64,000 bases of DNA from Argyresthia goedartella (taxonomy: Eukaryota > Arthropoda > Insecta > Lepidoptera > Argyresthiidae): positions 41,126,749 through 41,190,748 of the forward strand of contig OX463807.1 of assembly GCA_949825045.1 (NCBI GenBank). Direction: 5' to 3'. Made by a program: the position numbers and the translations under genes. The notes beneath the pieces were generated by a model. The model was given only the letters and a program-made list of their open reading frames with translations. It searched no databases and was not told where the DNA came from. Of this stretch, positions 1-11,375 are shown piece by piece. Position 1 is the stretch's first letter, and each line of letters begins with the position of its first letter.

Positions 1-905
1 TAGGTATGATCTTAGTAGATCCAACGCTTTATTTCTAACTCCGTAATGATTTAATTTAATTAATAGCGTATTATGATCAACACAATCAAACGCCTTCGAC
101 AGGTCGCAAAAAACTCCGATAGCATCCTGTGCAGCCTCCCATGTAGAATAAATATGAGATATAAGGGTAATACCTGCATCAGTAGTCTATTTACCCCTAG
201 TGAAACCATATTGTTTAGCGTGGAGTTGTTTTGTACGGTTGAAGTGTGAGAGCATTTGATTGAGTATAATATTTTCAAATATTTTACTTAGTGTTGGAAG
301 AACAGATATTGGTCTGAAATTTGAAGGATCACCCTTATCTCCCGACTTGAACAGAGGTATCAGTTTACTGTGTTTCATGAGGTCTGGAAAAGCCCCATCG
401 TCAACACATTTATTGAATATATAAGCTAAGTGTGGGGCTATAACTAGAATTACTGAACCAATGACTTTGACTGATATACCCCACAGGTCTTCTGTATTTT
501 TTAAGTTAAGTAATTTAAACGTTTTGGCAATGTCCTAGGGATATACATGATGAAATTTTAAATATACATTATTTTTTAATAAAGTATCTGCTTCATATGG
601 AGATGAATTTAGACGGTCTGTTGTGAAGTACGGGTACATTGGTGAAGAATGTTTCAAAAGCTCGAGCAACATCAGCGTTGGATTTAACAACATCATCACC
701 TATCTTTAGGCAGAAATCATTGTCCCTTGGTATAACTTTGCCAGTTTCATGGTTTATTATTTGCCAAACTGTTTTCATTCTATTATTTGAATTTTGAATT
801 TTTCTATTAATGTGTAAAGTTTTTGCAGTTCTACAAACCAACTTCTTTTGTCTTTTGTCTTCTTCTTTTGTCAGTATGCTTGTCACTTCTTTAAATGTAT
901 TACTT
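1..905 (-). pseudogene. LINE reverse transcriptase fragment
   Basis: On the minus strand this encodes the middle of a non-LTR retrotransposon polymerase. The segment 886-593 is the linker before the RT domain. Residues LIPLFKSGDKGD and NFRPISVLPTLSKIFENI (378-190) match RT blocks 1-2, and the run into the window edge contains DLSKAFDCVDH, the block with the first catalytic aspartate. A TAG at 187-189 interrupts the frame between blocks 2 and 3, so the copy is dead. The 5' part is missing beyond about 905 and the 3' part lies outside the window. The wording of the motifs resembles the nested LINE at 43061-44518, so they are probably the same CR1/Jockey-like group; the clade is inference. Confidence 0.85.
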
Positions 906-1227
906 CAAATGTCAAATGTGACAGCGTAAACTGTTGATATTGACATACCTATATTATACAGGGTAAATATAATCGTATGTAACGTTATCGCGTAGAGCCT
1001 TGGCATTATAACTACGTTACGTCATTTTCATTCATCGGATGTTTTCTGATCCATGAAAATGACGTAGTGCCTTCATGGAGACAACTCAGCGTTAGACTAA
1101 GTAATAAATAAAACTAGTCAAGTGTGAATAAGACATATACGGGAAACATAAAACTGCCTTTTTAATTTTTAATATTAAAATATTAAGTAATTTGGTTTTT
1201 AGATAGGGTTGGGTAGCGGGGAATCTT
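906..1227. other. non-coding stretch, nothing recognised
   Basis: AT-rich sequence between two LINE remnants. A short inverted match around ATGAAAATGACGTA (1019-1065) is visible, but I see no gene. Confidence 0.4.
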
Positions 1228-1345
1228 TTAGGTAGATAATACATACCTTTTCATGAGGAATCGTTGAGATCTTTCAAGTTCTAAGAATCTCGTTTTAGCT
1301 GCTCCTCCCCATATTGGGATGCAGTAGGTAATAATAATTAATATA
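1228..1345 (-). pseudogene. LINE RT C-terminal scrap
   Basis: The minus-strand translation contains YCIPIWGGAAKTRFLELE followed by a basic stretch. This resembles the conserved region just after the RT domain of R1/Jockey-like LINEs (a W-G-A-x-K-T-x-x-x-x-L-E-R-x-Q pattern). It is only about 35 residues and flanked by non-matching sequence, so it is a relic. It may or may not come from the same insertion as the fragment at 1-905. Confidence 0.55.
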
Positions 1346-1895
1346 AAAACAGATGACGATATTTTGTATCCGATCGATTGCTCGGCACTTTTTCTAAACC
1401 TAAAATGAAATACATCAAAAAATTGTCGGAGTTTGTCGAAATCTAAGCCTGCAAAGCACAATATTGTCGGAGCAGTAATAAAAAAGTTACATTTTAAGTT
1501 GGTGGCGCGAACGAAACGCGGAGTATTGCGCGGCCATGGAGATCTAGATATCAACGATGGCTAGAGATCTAATTCTTTTTGTCAATTAAAGAATCAGTTT
1601 GTCGAGAATTGACGGAAAAATATTCCTGTGGAAATGTTAATTTCTTTAGGAATTATGCCCTTCCGAAGTTTTGGCCACTCATTCCTCCACTTACGATTTT
1701 GTTACTCGTATTGACCGAATTATTTCGGAATTCAAGACTGCAGTTAGTCAAAACCGGTACTACGTTTTGTCTGTGAATTTGTCGTTACTAACGCCTCAAA
1801 TATCATTATTGTTGTGTAATTCATAAGAAAACACTTCAAACTAATCGGGTCATGGCCGCGCGAACGAAACAATACTTTGTGCGCTGTTACTGCTC
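1346..1895. other. non-coding stretch
   Basis: No coding signal I can support. The words GCGCGAACGAAAC and GGCCATGG/CATGGCCGCGC recur near 1505-1540 and 1852-1870, suggesting a decayed inverted repeat. Confidence 0.3.
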
Positions 1896-2044
1896 TACCT
1901 TAAATATCTAGACAATAAGTGTCTTTGAGTTGTACATTTAAATATCTAGGCAATAAGCGTCTATGAGATGTACCTTAGATATCTAGGCAATAAGTGTCTA
2001 TGAGATGTACCTAAAATACCTTGGCAATAAGTGTCTATGAGATG
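1896..2044. repeat. 37-bp tandem repeat, four copies
   Basis: Four head-to-tail units begin at 1896, 1933, 1971 and 2008. They share the core TATCTAGGCAATAAGTGTC then TATGAGATG. Units are 37, 38, 37 and 37 bp, with one to several substitutions each. The array abuts the left inverted repeat at 2050, so it may be subterminal sequence of that element. Confidence 0.85.
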
Positions 2045-2049
2045 TATTT

Positions 2050-2556
2050 CTTCGTAAACTTAGTCTCATTTGAAAGACATAAAGTTTTGTCCGTAAAACA
2101 ACACATAATGCAAGTTATATCAAAACTAATATTATCTCATACCATTAAGGTTGTATGAGATAATAATAAATTGACTCTAACGAGTAGGGTAGATGTCACT
2201 AAAAACATATATATACTAGTCAAGTAAGTTATTAACAGAAAATCAACACAAACATGAAGTAACAGTTGTCAAAATTCCTGAGAATTTCCCAAGGCATCCA
2301 AACTTAACTTCGAAAACCTGTGTAACATTTGAGCACATGGGAAGATTATCTTAAGTGCTTTGTTTATTTAAGATTTTATTTAAAAAAACTCCTCTTTCAC
2401 AAACCATACTTAGGTGTTTTTTAGTAAATTAAAGAAAAGACTAATAGAAATTATTCCACCGTAACTTGAGATTATACTAATTTTAATATTATTCGCATTA
2501 TATACTGTTTTACGGACAAAACTCAATGTCATTTGAATGAGATTAAGTTGGCGAAG
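2050..2556. mobile_element. MITE-like element with 51-bp terminal inverted repeats
   Basis: The left arm (2050-2100) and right arm (2506-2556) are inverted copies, identical over GTTTTGTCCGTAAAACA and diverged elsewhere. The 405-bp interior has no coding frame but contains a 13-bp stem (2130-2142 with 2153-2165) around a 10-nt loop. This is the layout of a non-autonomous DNA transposon. I did not find a clear target-site duplication, so the superfamily is unknown. Confidence 0.65.
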
Positions 2557-2591
2557 CAATAAATCATTCACACTATGTACAGTACACTATA

Positions 2592-2848
2592 CAAGGTGAC
2601 ATTTAATTAGCCGACCATATTTTGGGGAATGATAATACCCATCATTATGAACAACTTTCCCCAAGAAATATAAAGTTTTGGCTTCCCATCAGGATTATTT
2701 TTGGTAACTTGTAATCAGCTGATCGGGTCAATGTACTGAGACACGTTTTTTTTTTTCATTTACGACCATACGTTTCTTGGGGAAAGTTGTTCATACTGAT
2801 GGGTATTATAATTCCCTAAAATATGGTCAGCTAATTAAATGTCACCTG
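2592..2848. mobile_element. MITE with 75-bp inverted repeats
   Basis: Arms 2594-2668 and 2773-2847 are inverted copies with only a few mismatches, beginning AGGTGACATTTAATTAG. TATA flanks both ends (2588-2591, 2849-2852) and is a candidate target duplication. The 104-bp centre contains a poly-T run and no gene. A one-armed relative of the inner part lies at 51272-51384, sharing ACCCATCA, CAAGAAA and the AATCAGCT-ATCGGGT block, so this is a dispersed family. Confidence 0.75.
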
Positions 2849-2852
2849 TATA

Positions 2853-3442
2853 TTCACTCCTAGGTAGGGCAGTAACAGCGCAGGCCATGAGCCCACTGCT
2901 TTGAAGTTTTTTTCTTTTGAACTACTGAATAATATTGCGATTTGATGCTGTCGTTTGTACGGACGAAACCCAGGACCATTTCATTTTAGGCTTGGGTGAC
3001 ATGGCTGAACAATCTAAACGGGCACAATATTTTGAATGTAGTTGTTAAAATCTAATAAGTTGTAAGACACGATGGACTTGTTATTTAAAATAATTATAAA
3101 AACTCACCTAAAATACTGGTTTGAACGATGGCTTAACAACAAAAATGAAGTCACCAGCAACATATACGTCATAACAATAACCATCCAACACAGTAAAAAA
3201 ACAAATTGTATCAAAACCATACTCAGTCGAAGTTGAATAAAAAAAACAAATCAATTTGTAAGCAAAAATCTTAAAGTTTCGGCCAATATCTCAGTTTGAA
3301 ATAACATTTAGAAAATATTTCACTACACGTGCCGGCTTAAGGCTCCGGAAGGTTCCCAACTGTTCGCGTATTACTTGACAATTTCAAACCGACGACACAA
3401 AGTGCGAGCACAACCGTACCAGTCCGGATTCATGGAATACTT
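2853..3442. other. non-coding stretch
   Basis: AT-rich, no frame or repeat that I can support. Confidence 0.3.
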
Positions 3443-3700
3443 GACGACCCGAATGGCCTAGACGGCAGTGACCCTGCCTAGGAAGCCAAGGGTCCCGGGT
3501 TCGAGTCCCGGTGGGGGCAAATATTTGTTTGACGAGAACGGATGTTTGTACCCTAGTCAAGGTTGTTTATCTATCTAAGTATAATATTTATCTATATAAG
3601 TATGTGTATCGTTGTCTAGTACCCAAGATACAGGGAATCCTAGTTTGGTGCTAGATCAATGTGTGTCAATAGTGTCCAAGGTATTATTATATTATTATTG
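3443..3700 (+). mobile_element. tRNA-derived SINE (copy 1)
   Basis: The head (about 3443-3520) looks like a tRNA with a box A-like TGGCCTAGACGG and a box B-like GGGTTCGAGTCCC, the two internal RNA polymerase III promoter elements. The body contains CAGGGAATCCTAGTTTGG and ends in an ATT microsatellite (3681-3700), the usual 3' signal of SINEs mobilised by a LINE. It aligns almost throughout with the copy at 40616-40873. The head cannot be a functional tRNA because it continues directly into the body. Confidence 0.85.
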
Positions 3701-6700
3701 ATGGAAAATCAGGGAAAACTTGTTCCTTCGGTAGGTGGGCGGGGCGGGCGGGGTGGGCGGGCCCGAAACGTCACATTTCAAAACAACAAGATGCTACAGG
3801 TGAGCAAACTCTGTGAAAGCGGCTAAGAAAACCTTTAAGAATTAATAACACATAATTAATGTTTTAGTAAATTCATACAATTTAACATTAATTCATAGCG
3901 TTAAGCAATTTAGCGTACGGGGTGGCAAGGCCTATTTATGCTCCCGTGTAGCCAGTTATTCAATTTACGTGACAGAGGGGAAATGAATCAAATTGTTCGC
4001 ATTTTGGCTAATCATGAGCGCAGATGTGATTTTGTCACCCCCATGGAAAACACTCTTAAAGAAAAGCGTTCTTTGGCTGTAGGCTGATCCTTGTAGTAAT
4101 TTTGCAAACCTGTCTGGGATCATTACTGGGAACTAGCGGCCCCACCCATCTCCGCACGGGATTATCGACATCTCTAAATAAATAAACATAAAAAACTTGC
4201 TCTCGTGCAAACCGAATCAAAATTCCTAGTTAGAAGTTTCTAGCACTTTGTTTCATCATTAAAATTATGTTGTCAATACAGTACTTTGATGAGGATGTAA
4301 TGTAAACCAAAATAAATGGTGTGCATCAGATGATCTTTCAGATTGAAATTCTCCGGTAGGCGAAGTTAACAAGACTCAATGAACTCCCCGGTTTCTTCTC
4401 GCTCCATATTTTGCAATTTACTTCATTCACTTTCTTCATCAGTATTCAGGTACTATAGCAGTCTATTGTACAAGTGTATGTTAAGTGTATGCTTGTAGAT
4501 ATAAGATGATAAAGTGTGCGTGTTGCTATAAGCGCTAAATATGGGACATTCTGAACCCAGATCATATTTTTAGGTTTCCATAGCCGAATTTTGTCAAACT
4601 GGACCCTATTACCAAGACTCTGCTGTCCGTCTGTCCGTCTGTCCGTCTGTCCATCAACCGAAATAAGTAGAGAGCTGAATTTTTCACAGAGGGTGTATTT
4701 AGAGAGCTGAATTTTTCACAGAGGATGTATTTCTACTACCGCTATAACAATAAATAATGAAACATTCGGGGTTTTTATGAAATAAAAGTAGTACCCATGC
4801 AAGACATTATTTGTATGGCCATTTTCTTAGCCATTTTATTTGTTTATCTGTGAACTGAACTAGACTCTTCCGATCTTATTGGAAAAGATCTTAAATCGCG
4901 GGTTTTGAGTTTTAAGCTTAGTTATTTGTCATCATACCATCAATAATGCTCATTCGTATTAAAATAAATAATATTTGATTTTATTTCTGTAAATAAGTAA
5001 CTCAATTTCTATGCACTTCCGGTTTCAATGAGCAAATAGTTTCGTTCTATTCTATTCGCGAGTACATAGTTCAATACTTACATAGTACAAACACAAATCT
5101 CCAAAAGTGTAGTCCTACCTAGTATTACTATTTTATTAATTAAAAAGGTAAACTCGTACAAAAGACTGTCGTTTTAAGTTTTCCGTGTACAATGGTACGT
5201 GTCCTATGTGGCTGGCGTGTCTGACAAAAATGGCGCAAGTTATTTGTTTGAAATATCGAATAACCTATAGCCCAAGAAATTTAGACTTTAGTTTTGGAAA
5301 TGTGAGATAATAAGCTGGAAACTTGCGTAAAACCTTTATTTTGGCAATAAATTTGGAAAGAACCACGGAAGTTAACGGCATTAAGTGAAACTTTTTGACA
5401 CCGAATTTTATGAACCGCATGTAACATGCTGTTATTTTTATTTTCTTTAAAATGTTGTTATTGTAATTAGAACCTTACAAGTAATTGATACTGTTTGTTT
5501 ATCTACTTTGGTTTTTATTATATAACTATTTTAAATATTGTATAATAAGATCTTCACGACAATTTGTTTTTCATCTTCAAACTCCATTCTGCACTTGATC
5601 TACGTACCTAGAGGACGTTCTTTATCGCACCTATTTTTTTATGTTCAAGCAGTTTGTGTGTATACGTCGCGCCACACGTTATGAGCGGTGGCCTTGAAGG
5701 CGCAGAAGGCACCTTTCAATACCTGTACATATGCGCAGTAATGCCCTCCATCGTCGCCCAGCGCTCTTAATTCGTGGTCCGAGGTATAACGAGTAACGAG
5801 TGCCATCTTACGTGATTACCCCGGATTTTGGGGTTCCGGCTAACCATCTCTGTCTACCTGTCTGCTGCTGATTCATCCGGCTACCCGGCTACCGGCCCAG
5901 TCTTACTGCCGGCCAGGACTATCCACTCTACCCTACCACTACTGCACCATGACCCGTTGAATCCTCCCCATCATCCTGAATCCTTCCTCTGAAGATGAGC
6001 CAGGGGAGTCGCACTCCAGACGCGCGAAGTCATTCTATGAGATCGCAACCCACGCCTAGCCGCCCTCAATAAATTCTATACATAATGTTAATTTCTCTAT
6101 TTTATGTGTTAGGCTATACTAAAACCTGAACCTATACTAAAGGGTCTGATGGATTGCAGTGATCTTCTTGGAGCGGTACAGTTTTCCGTCCCATATAACA
6201 TACCACGAAACCCAATCACCAAAACGTTTGCCTTACCGCGATGAAGGACCAACTTGGGCCAACACTCGCCACTATTACGAATGTTTCATTCATATAATAT
6301 GCTGTGCGCTATTCAAAACGATACAGATATTTTTCACGACACTCTTAGGAAATTCAAATAAAAAATTCATAGCATTTAATATTTGACTAATTAACGCCCA
6401 ATTAAATTAATTTAATCCTTAGTTAGTAACTTCAATTTATTAAATACATAAATTATAAATAATAAAACTATAGTTGTTATGTTAATGTTGTTGCGTGATT
6501 AAACTGTAAATGATGTGCATGTCTATAAAAGGAATATGTATCAGTATTTGTCATTGTTTAGATCGTTATAAGTGTAAAAATATGTATTCTGTTGATGTAC
6601 CTACTAATAAATAAATAAATAAATAAACCTGTTAGCTCAGGACATGATTCTGCCCGCCCTCAACCCTTCCTCCGATCCCTTCCCCCCTTTCCCCCAAAAA

Positions 6701-6923
6701 CGTCTCCCGATATGCGTTTTTTTTTCTTTTTTTTTCCCGATAATATTAGAGATAAAGGAAAATTTTCAAAGACCAAGAATACACTACATAAAATAGACAG
6801 TATAACAGTTGAATATCAATTATTAGGCAGGCTTAATAAATTAACAGCCTTACTTATAAAAATTCACTCTTTAATATAATATAAATAACTTATCAATGTA
6901 TTAACCCTAATGCCGCGATTATA
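3701..6923. other. non-coding stretch with simple repeats
   Basis: No gene is supported. It holds a GC-rich GGGCGGGGC-type tract (3731-3765), a CTGT/CCGT run (4624-4652), a perfect-looking 32-bp tandem duplication with one substitution (4669-4700 and 4701-4732), an AAAT run (6606-6628) and a pyrimidine tract (6650-6740). The GC-richer block 5640-6080 ends with AATAAA at about 6068 and could be the 3' end or LTR of an unrecognised retroelement. Confidence 0.4.
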
Positions 6924-7170
6924 ATTTTATTACCTATAAACACAAGTTTAAGTAATGCATAAGGTAATTTTGTTGCCTATAAACACAAGTTTAAGTAATG
7001 CATAAGGTAATTTTGTTGCCTATAAACACAAGTTTAAGTAATGCATAAGGTAATTTTGTTGCCTATAAACACAAGTTTAAGTAATGCATAAGGTAATTTT
7101 GTTGCCTATAAACACAAGTTTAAGTAATGCTTAAGGTATTTTTGTCACCAATAAACACAAGTTTAAGTAA
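6924..7170. repeat. 43-bp tandem repeat, about six copies
   Basis: The unit carries CCTATAAACACAAGTTTAAG then TAATGCATAAGGTAATTTTG. Internal copies are nearly identical and the two outer copies are diverged, the usual pattern of recent expansion at the centre of an array. Confidence 0.9.
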
Positions 7171-7462
7171 TACTTAACTAAACTGTGAAGTAAGCGAGAT
7201 TTAATGTTGCTACACAATGAAAGTAGAAGTAAAAGACAAAAAAGTGACCACAAATAGACTAAAATAACATTTACCGTGAAAACACGTTAATTCAAAACAA
7301 AATTAGCCTCAAAGGACTAGTTTCCTGGGCCGTACACCCAATAAAAATATAATCAAAACTGCTAGAAACTAACGTCACGGGCATGGACAATGGTCACGGG
7401 TTATTTTTTGTTGTGGTTTGCCTCAGATAAAATAATCTCTTTTAGCATTGTGGTTGCGTTCT

Positions 7463-7760
7463 TTATTTGGTTGTTGTGAGTGAAAAATATGTATTCACCT
7501 CGTGTCGGCCCCAGTACTTAATAACTGCCATACCTTGTATTTGAACAGGCAATCCTTTTCCTCTCGTATCAGATTTTAATTCATCCTTCACCAGGTCCAC
7601 AATTTTTAACATATTTTCTTTCAAAATCCTGCATGTTGATTTAAAATCCTCATCACATAGTGGAGTAAATGGATTAAATCGCTCTGCATATATTTTAACA
7701 CGTCTACGACGTTGGCTGAAATCTTGCAGTTCCTGTAAATCATTTCGAAACTGTCGGTAT
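7463..7760 (-). pseudogene. PIF/Harbinger transposase N-terminal fragment
   Basis: The minus-strand translation, about 100 residues, includes ERFNPFTPLCDEDFKS, then LKENMLKIVDLVKDELK and VQIQGMAVIKYWGRHE. This order (R-x-x-P, D-x-x-F, then a leucine-rich helix and an I-K-Y-x-x segment) matches the region before the DDE core of HARBI1-like transposases. The DDE catalytic part and the companion Myb-like protein are absent. The poly-T run at 7762-7775 marks the upstream limit. It is a truncated DNA-transposon relic; the family call is from motif memory. Confidence 0.7.
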
Positions 7761-7799
7761 TTTTTTTTTTTTTTTAACAATAATTTATTTATCATTACG

Positions 7800-8655
7800 A
7801 GGTATTAAACTAGAAAATGTTTGAACTTAATCAATACATGTAAAGCATTATTTGAACTCTAGTAAAAACTGAAAACATCCGAACCTGAGCTAGGTGGTTA
7901 GCCTGTATTTCAGGATTCAGCGCTTCAGCTTATAATTACAGTATAAGTGCTATACATCACGAAAAATGAGGACCTGTTATTCATTAGGCCAAGTACAGCT
8001 AAATCAAGTAAAATAAACTACAAAAGGAGGGTAAAATTTACAAAGGCCTTGGTGAGACCTATCTTTGAATATCGTGAGTGTGAATGAGTGTGTGTGAGAG
8101 GGTGTGTGGTGGGGAGTTTACGGGCACTTGGTATGCTTTTTGGTACCATACTCTTTAATATATAAGGAGTGCAAAACAAAGTAATAGAGATCCAATTACA
8201 AAAAGTACACATATTATTATTGTCAGGAATAAATATAAGAGGTCATATTGATGTTTAACACCTAATCGATAGTCATTAGTATTTCTTCTGCTTGGTCATA
8301 ATTCAGTATTTGAAGAGTATTAAAAATAGTTTTCTTGAAATGATAGATGATGTCTAACCTCCTACCATAAAGAGCAAATGTCTATTTTTCTATTGATTTT
8401 ATTATATAGCAAAGGTCCAAGGAAAGGGAGCAATCTGAGCAAAGAAGGTGCGGAAAGTTTTAGGTTGTGGACATACCCTATCATTAGGGCGCTTGGTCAA
8501 TAAGTTGGGATCAAACGTCATAAGCGAGTGCTGTTTCAAAATGCTTAAGTAAACAAAGAATTTTATTTACATTACAAAGAAACAAAGAGTTGCCTAACTG
8601 TAAGAACATCACATATCCTGAAAAGAAGTTCAGTAGGGTAAAAGAATGGACGGAT
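7800..8655. other. non-coding stretch
   Basis: AT-rich, with short GT-rich runs near 8080-8115. No gene seen. Confidence 0.3.
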
Positions 8656-8792
8656 TTAGGGTAGGGTAGGGTAGGGCAGGGGTAGGGTAGGGGTAGGGTA
8701 GGGTAGGGGAAGGGTAGGGTAGTGGTTGGGTAGGGGTAGGGTAGGGTAGGGGTTGGGTAAGGGTTGGTTAGGGGTAGGGGTAGGTTAGGGTA
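8656..8792 (+). repeat. TAGGG-type G-rich simple repeat
   Basis: About 137 bp of GGGTA/GGGGTA units on the plus strand. Many closely spaced runs of three or four G make it a strong candidate for G-quadruplex formation. It resembles telomeric sequence but is not the insect TTAGG unit. Confidence 0.85.
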
Positions 8793-9159
8793 GCGAGAGC
8801 GGGTCAGCTAGTTAGAAATAAAAGAAAACTGTCAATGACAAAAATAAATCACATTAAATGCTCTGCAATATTTGCATATAAATGATTAGGCAGGCTTAAT
8901 AACTTAGTTGATAAAGTTTGCCCAAACTGCATAATTTTTATATTTTTTTAAATGTTTGCATTCACTGTTAATTAATCTAATCGAAGCTATGATAAAATAG
9001 CCACAAAGCGAACTAATCTTCATACATTTACCTACAAAACAAAACCTAAAATACCGTCGTACGAGTACTTATTCGTTCACGACTTTCAGGTCAGACGCCG
9101 CGCCCCATGCCGCCCACGAATCTCAAGTATGCTCGATACCTACATAAAATAACGATTTT

Positions 9160-9365
9160 TTAGGGTCCGTATCCGAAAGGTGATATACGGGACCCTATTA
9201 CTAATCCTCCGCTGTCCGTCCGCCCGCCCGTCCGTCTGTCTGTCTGTCTGTCTGTCCGTCAGCGGGGTGTACCTCATCAACCGTAATAGGTAGAAAGTTG
9301 AAATTTTCACAGACTGTGTATTTCTGTTACCGCTATAGCAACAAATAATGAATTTTGAAAATTAA
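9160..9365. repeat. dispersed repeat with CTGT/CCGT run
   Basis: Contains TTTTTAGGGTCCGTATC, GGGACCCTATTACTAATCC, a CCGT/CTGT run (about 9216-9264), and then a GAAATTTTCACAGA block. The same order of motifs is recognisable at 4590-4760, and pieces recur at 23460-23510 and 53780-53840, so it is a dispersed family in this genome. Confidence 0.6.
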
Positions 9366-9443
9366 AAGGAGTCCCAAAGAGCCTTGTTTTTTCATTTTTC
9401 ATGAACATTTTTATAAACATTTCGTCATAATATCATCTCATCC

Positions 9444-9655
9444 AAATGACGTTTATTGTTACTTGGCTTTAAATTTTATAAAAGAAAACCGGAAACAAAC
9501 ACGTTAGTTAATTTTTTAAATTTAACTAACGTGTTGTTTTAAACGTGACAAATGACGTTTACTGCTACTTGGCTTTAAATTTTATAAAAAATAACCGGAA
9601 ACAAACACGTTAGTATTTTTTTTAAATTTAACTAACGTGTTGTTTTAAACGTGAC
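9444..9655. repeat. 106-bp tandem duplication with internal hairpins
   Basis: Two copies, 9444-9549 and 9550-9655, differ by a handful of substitutions. Each contains the inverted pair AACACGTTAGT / ACTAACGTGTT around an A/T-rich loop, so each copy can fold into a hairpin. Confidence 0.85.
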
Positions 9656-10473
9656 GTTTTAAATTTTAAATTACATCTCTATTAAATTGTCTATGTTAGA
9701 GTAATAACCGAAACCAAATCGAAATGTTTCATTCTCGGATGATTTGAGATGACAGGCTGTAGTGAGTTTTCTCTCTGCATATGAGTAACTTCATTTATTT
9801 CAGCTTATCAGCATATATTCAGCGTGCAAGTAATAACTTATTGCGTTTTTTTTTGATAAAAAACAATATGACTTTGGGGTTCCGCGTTGGGCAAAGCGAG
9901 CCGATCATTTGTGTTGTGCCTCCTGCATGAATTTGGTATATCATACCTGTTTCCACTGGAAAGTACTACTTAATAATTTTTACTAAGCGTTTTTTTAGCT
10001 AATCACCGCCAAACGTCTGTGGATGATGGCAGGAATCAGCGCTCAAATAAAGTAGAGTCCTATCCACGAGGTTGCAAACAATGTTAGTGAACTGAAAAAA
10101 GTTTCCCGGCACTGCACGCTTTGACTCGGAATAAGTAAACCAGAGGCTCTGAAGTTCTATGCGGTCCATGAGAGCTCCTTTCTCCTTTAGGAGTATCCCT
10201 ATTGACCGAAGGAACGCTCGCAGACGGAAAGAAATTCATGGTTAGACTGAATAAAATAAAAATTCCTGTAAACACAACAGATGAAGCAAGGCATGTCCTC
10301 TATTCCAGAGTTACGATACCTGAAGCTCTGCCACCAACTCCAGCTCGACTACATATACGCAGAGCACATTAACAAACTTTCATCTGGCGAAAAGGCGACA
10401 TCGAGCAGCACATTCAAGGCCACAGCTCATAACGTGTTGTGTGACGTATAACCACGGAGATGTTTTCCATTCC
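9656..10473. other. non-coding stretch before the LTR element
   Basis: No supported gene. This is the left flank into which the LTR retrotransposon inserted. Confidence 0.3.
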
Positions 10474-10481
10474 GTAGTGTA

Positions 10482-10745
10482 ATGGTACACGAGAGTCGGT
10501 ACATTAGATACTTCATTCTGCGTGATAGAGGGCTAGCCCAACGCCGCGCTGTTTTGAATACGAGAATCGGTTCAGATAACGTTTGGGGGTTTTGCGTTGC
10601 TTACTGGCAAAGTTCGCAAAAAAAAGACGCGTGGTTTCATTCGTGGAATTTCAGTTCAGGTCAAGTTTTTTTGTCGCATTCCTGCGAGATGTGTAGAGAT
10701 GAGAGCCGATTTGGCTGCGCGTTGAATAAAATTATGAATAACTAA
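10482..10745 (+). CDS. small ORF in LTR, 87 aa, function unknown
   Basis: Begins MVHESRYIRYFI and ends AATAAAATTATGAATAAC. The identical frame occurs in the 3' LTR at 17814-18077 with one substitution. Conservation here only reflects LTR copying, so there is no independent evidence that it is translated. It lies upstream of the predicted transcription start in the 5' copy. No domain recognised. Confidence 0.2.
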   Translation: MVHESRYIRYFILRDRGLAQRRAVLNTRIGSDNVWGFCVAYWQSSQKKDAWFHSWNFSSGQVFLSHSCEMCRDESRFGCALNKIMNN

Positions 10746-11123
10746 ATAATGAAAGGTTATTACGGAACGGAGAAAGCTATTATGTAGATTGCAAATATAC
10801 AATTGCGATTGAGGTATGAGATGGAGGGTCTGACACCTCTGGATTGAATATCATTCTGGTAGGTCTTTGCTACGCGCACCTAGCGGTCGGGTAATGCTTA
10901 ATTAATCGCAACAAGCTTTTATTGGTCAGCGATCAACAGATTCTGTGTATCGGCAGTACCAAATGATTTGAGTGATAACCTACGGTTGATCATAGTGAAT
11001 ATGCGTACACACAATTTGTAGAACGGCGGATCTGCATGGCATGGTTGAAATTGGACCCTGTGTAGTTAGTGATAAGAAGCTTCGCTTGGGCAGAGCGTAT
11101 TTGCAAAGGACGCATGTGGGGCA

Positions 11124-11131
11124 TATAAATA
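11124..11131 (+). promoter_or_regulatory. LTR TATA box
   Basis: TATAAATA lies about 28 bp before CATGCAGTCTCAG, a reasonable start region. The same element is at 18456-18463 in the 3' LTR. Confidence 0.6.
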
Positions 11132-11153
11132 CGAGGGTCTGGGAGGGGAGAGC

Positions 11154-11375
11154 ATGCAGTCTCAGCGTCTAGCTACTGTGACAGTCGTCTTCACGAGTTC
11201 TAAACAGTTTTTGTCTGCCGTGTTACGCGTCAGAACTATACGAATTTGTGATTGCGAAGTTTCAGTGGGTTTTCGTGAGTGTCTGAAGCGCCGAGATATA
11301 CCTCGGTTCCTACCTTTATATCAACCTACCCCTAATTCCAAAACTATCCTTGGGTCGTTAGGAAATAACTTTTAA
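11154..11375 (+). CDS. small ORF in LTR leader, 73 aa
   Basis: Starts MQSQRLATVTVV immediately after the predicted transcription start and would be the first ATG of the genomic RNA, so it could act as an upstream ORF. Repeated at 18486-18707 in the 3' LTR. No domain recognised; it may be chance. Confidence 0.2.
   Translation: MQSQRLATVTVVFTSSKQFLSAVLRVRTIRICDCEVSVGFRECLKRRDIPRFLPLYQPTPNSKTILGSLGNNF

Noticed and set aside
3443..3520. Functional tRNA gene
   Set aside because: Box A and box B are present, but the sequence runs into a repeated SINE body with an ATT tail and recurs at 40616; no credible anticodon stem was established.
8656..8792. True telomeric repeat
   Set aside because: The unit is TAGGG with variable G number, not TTAGG.
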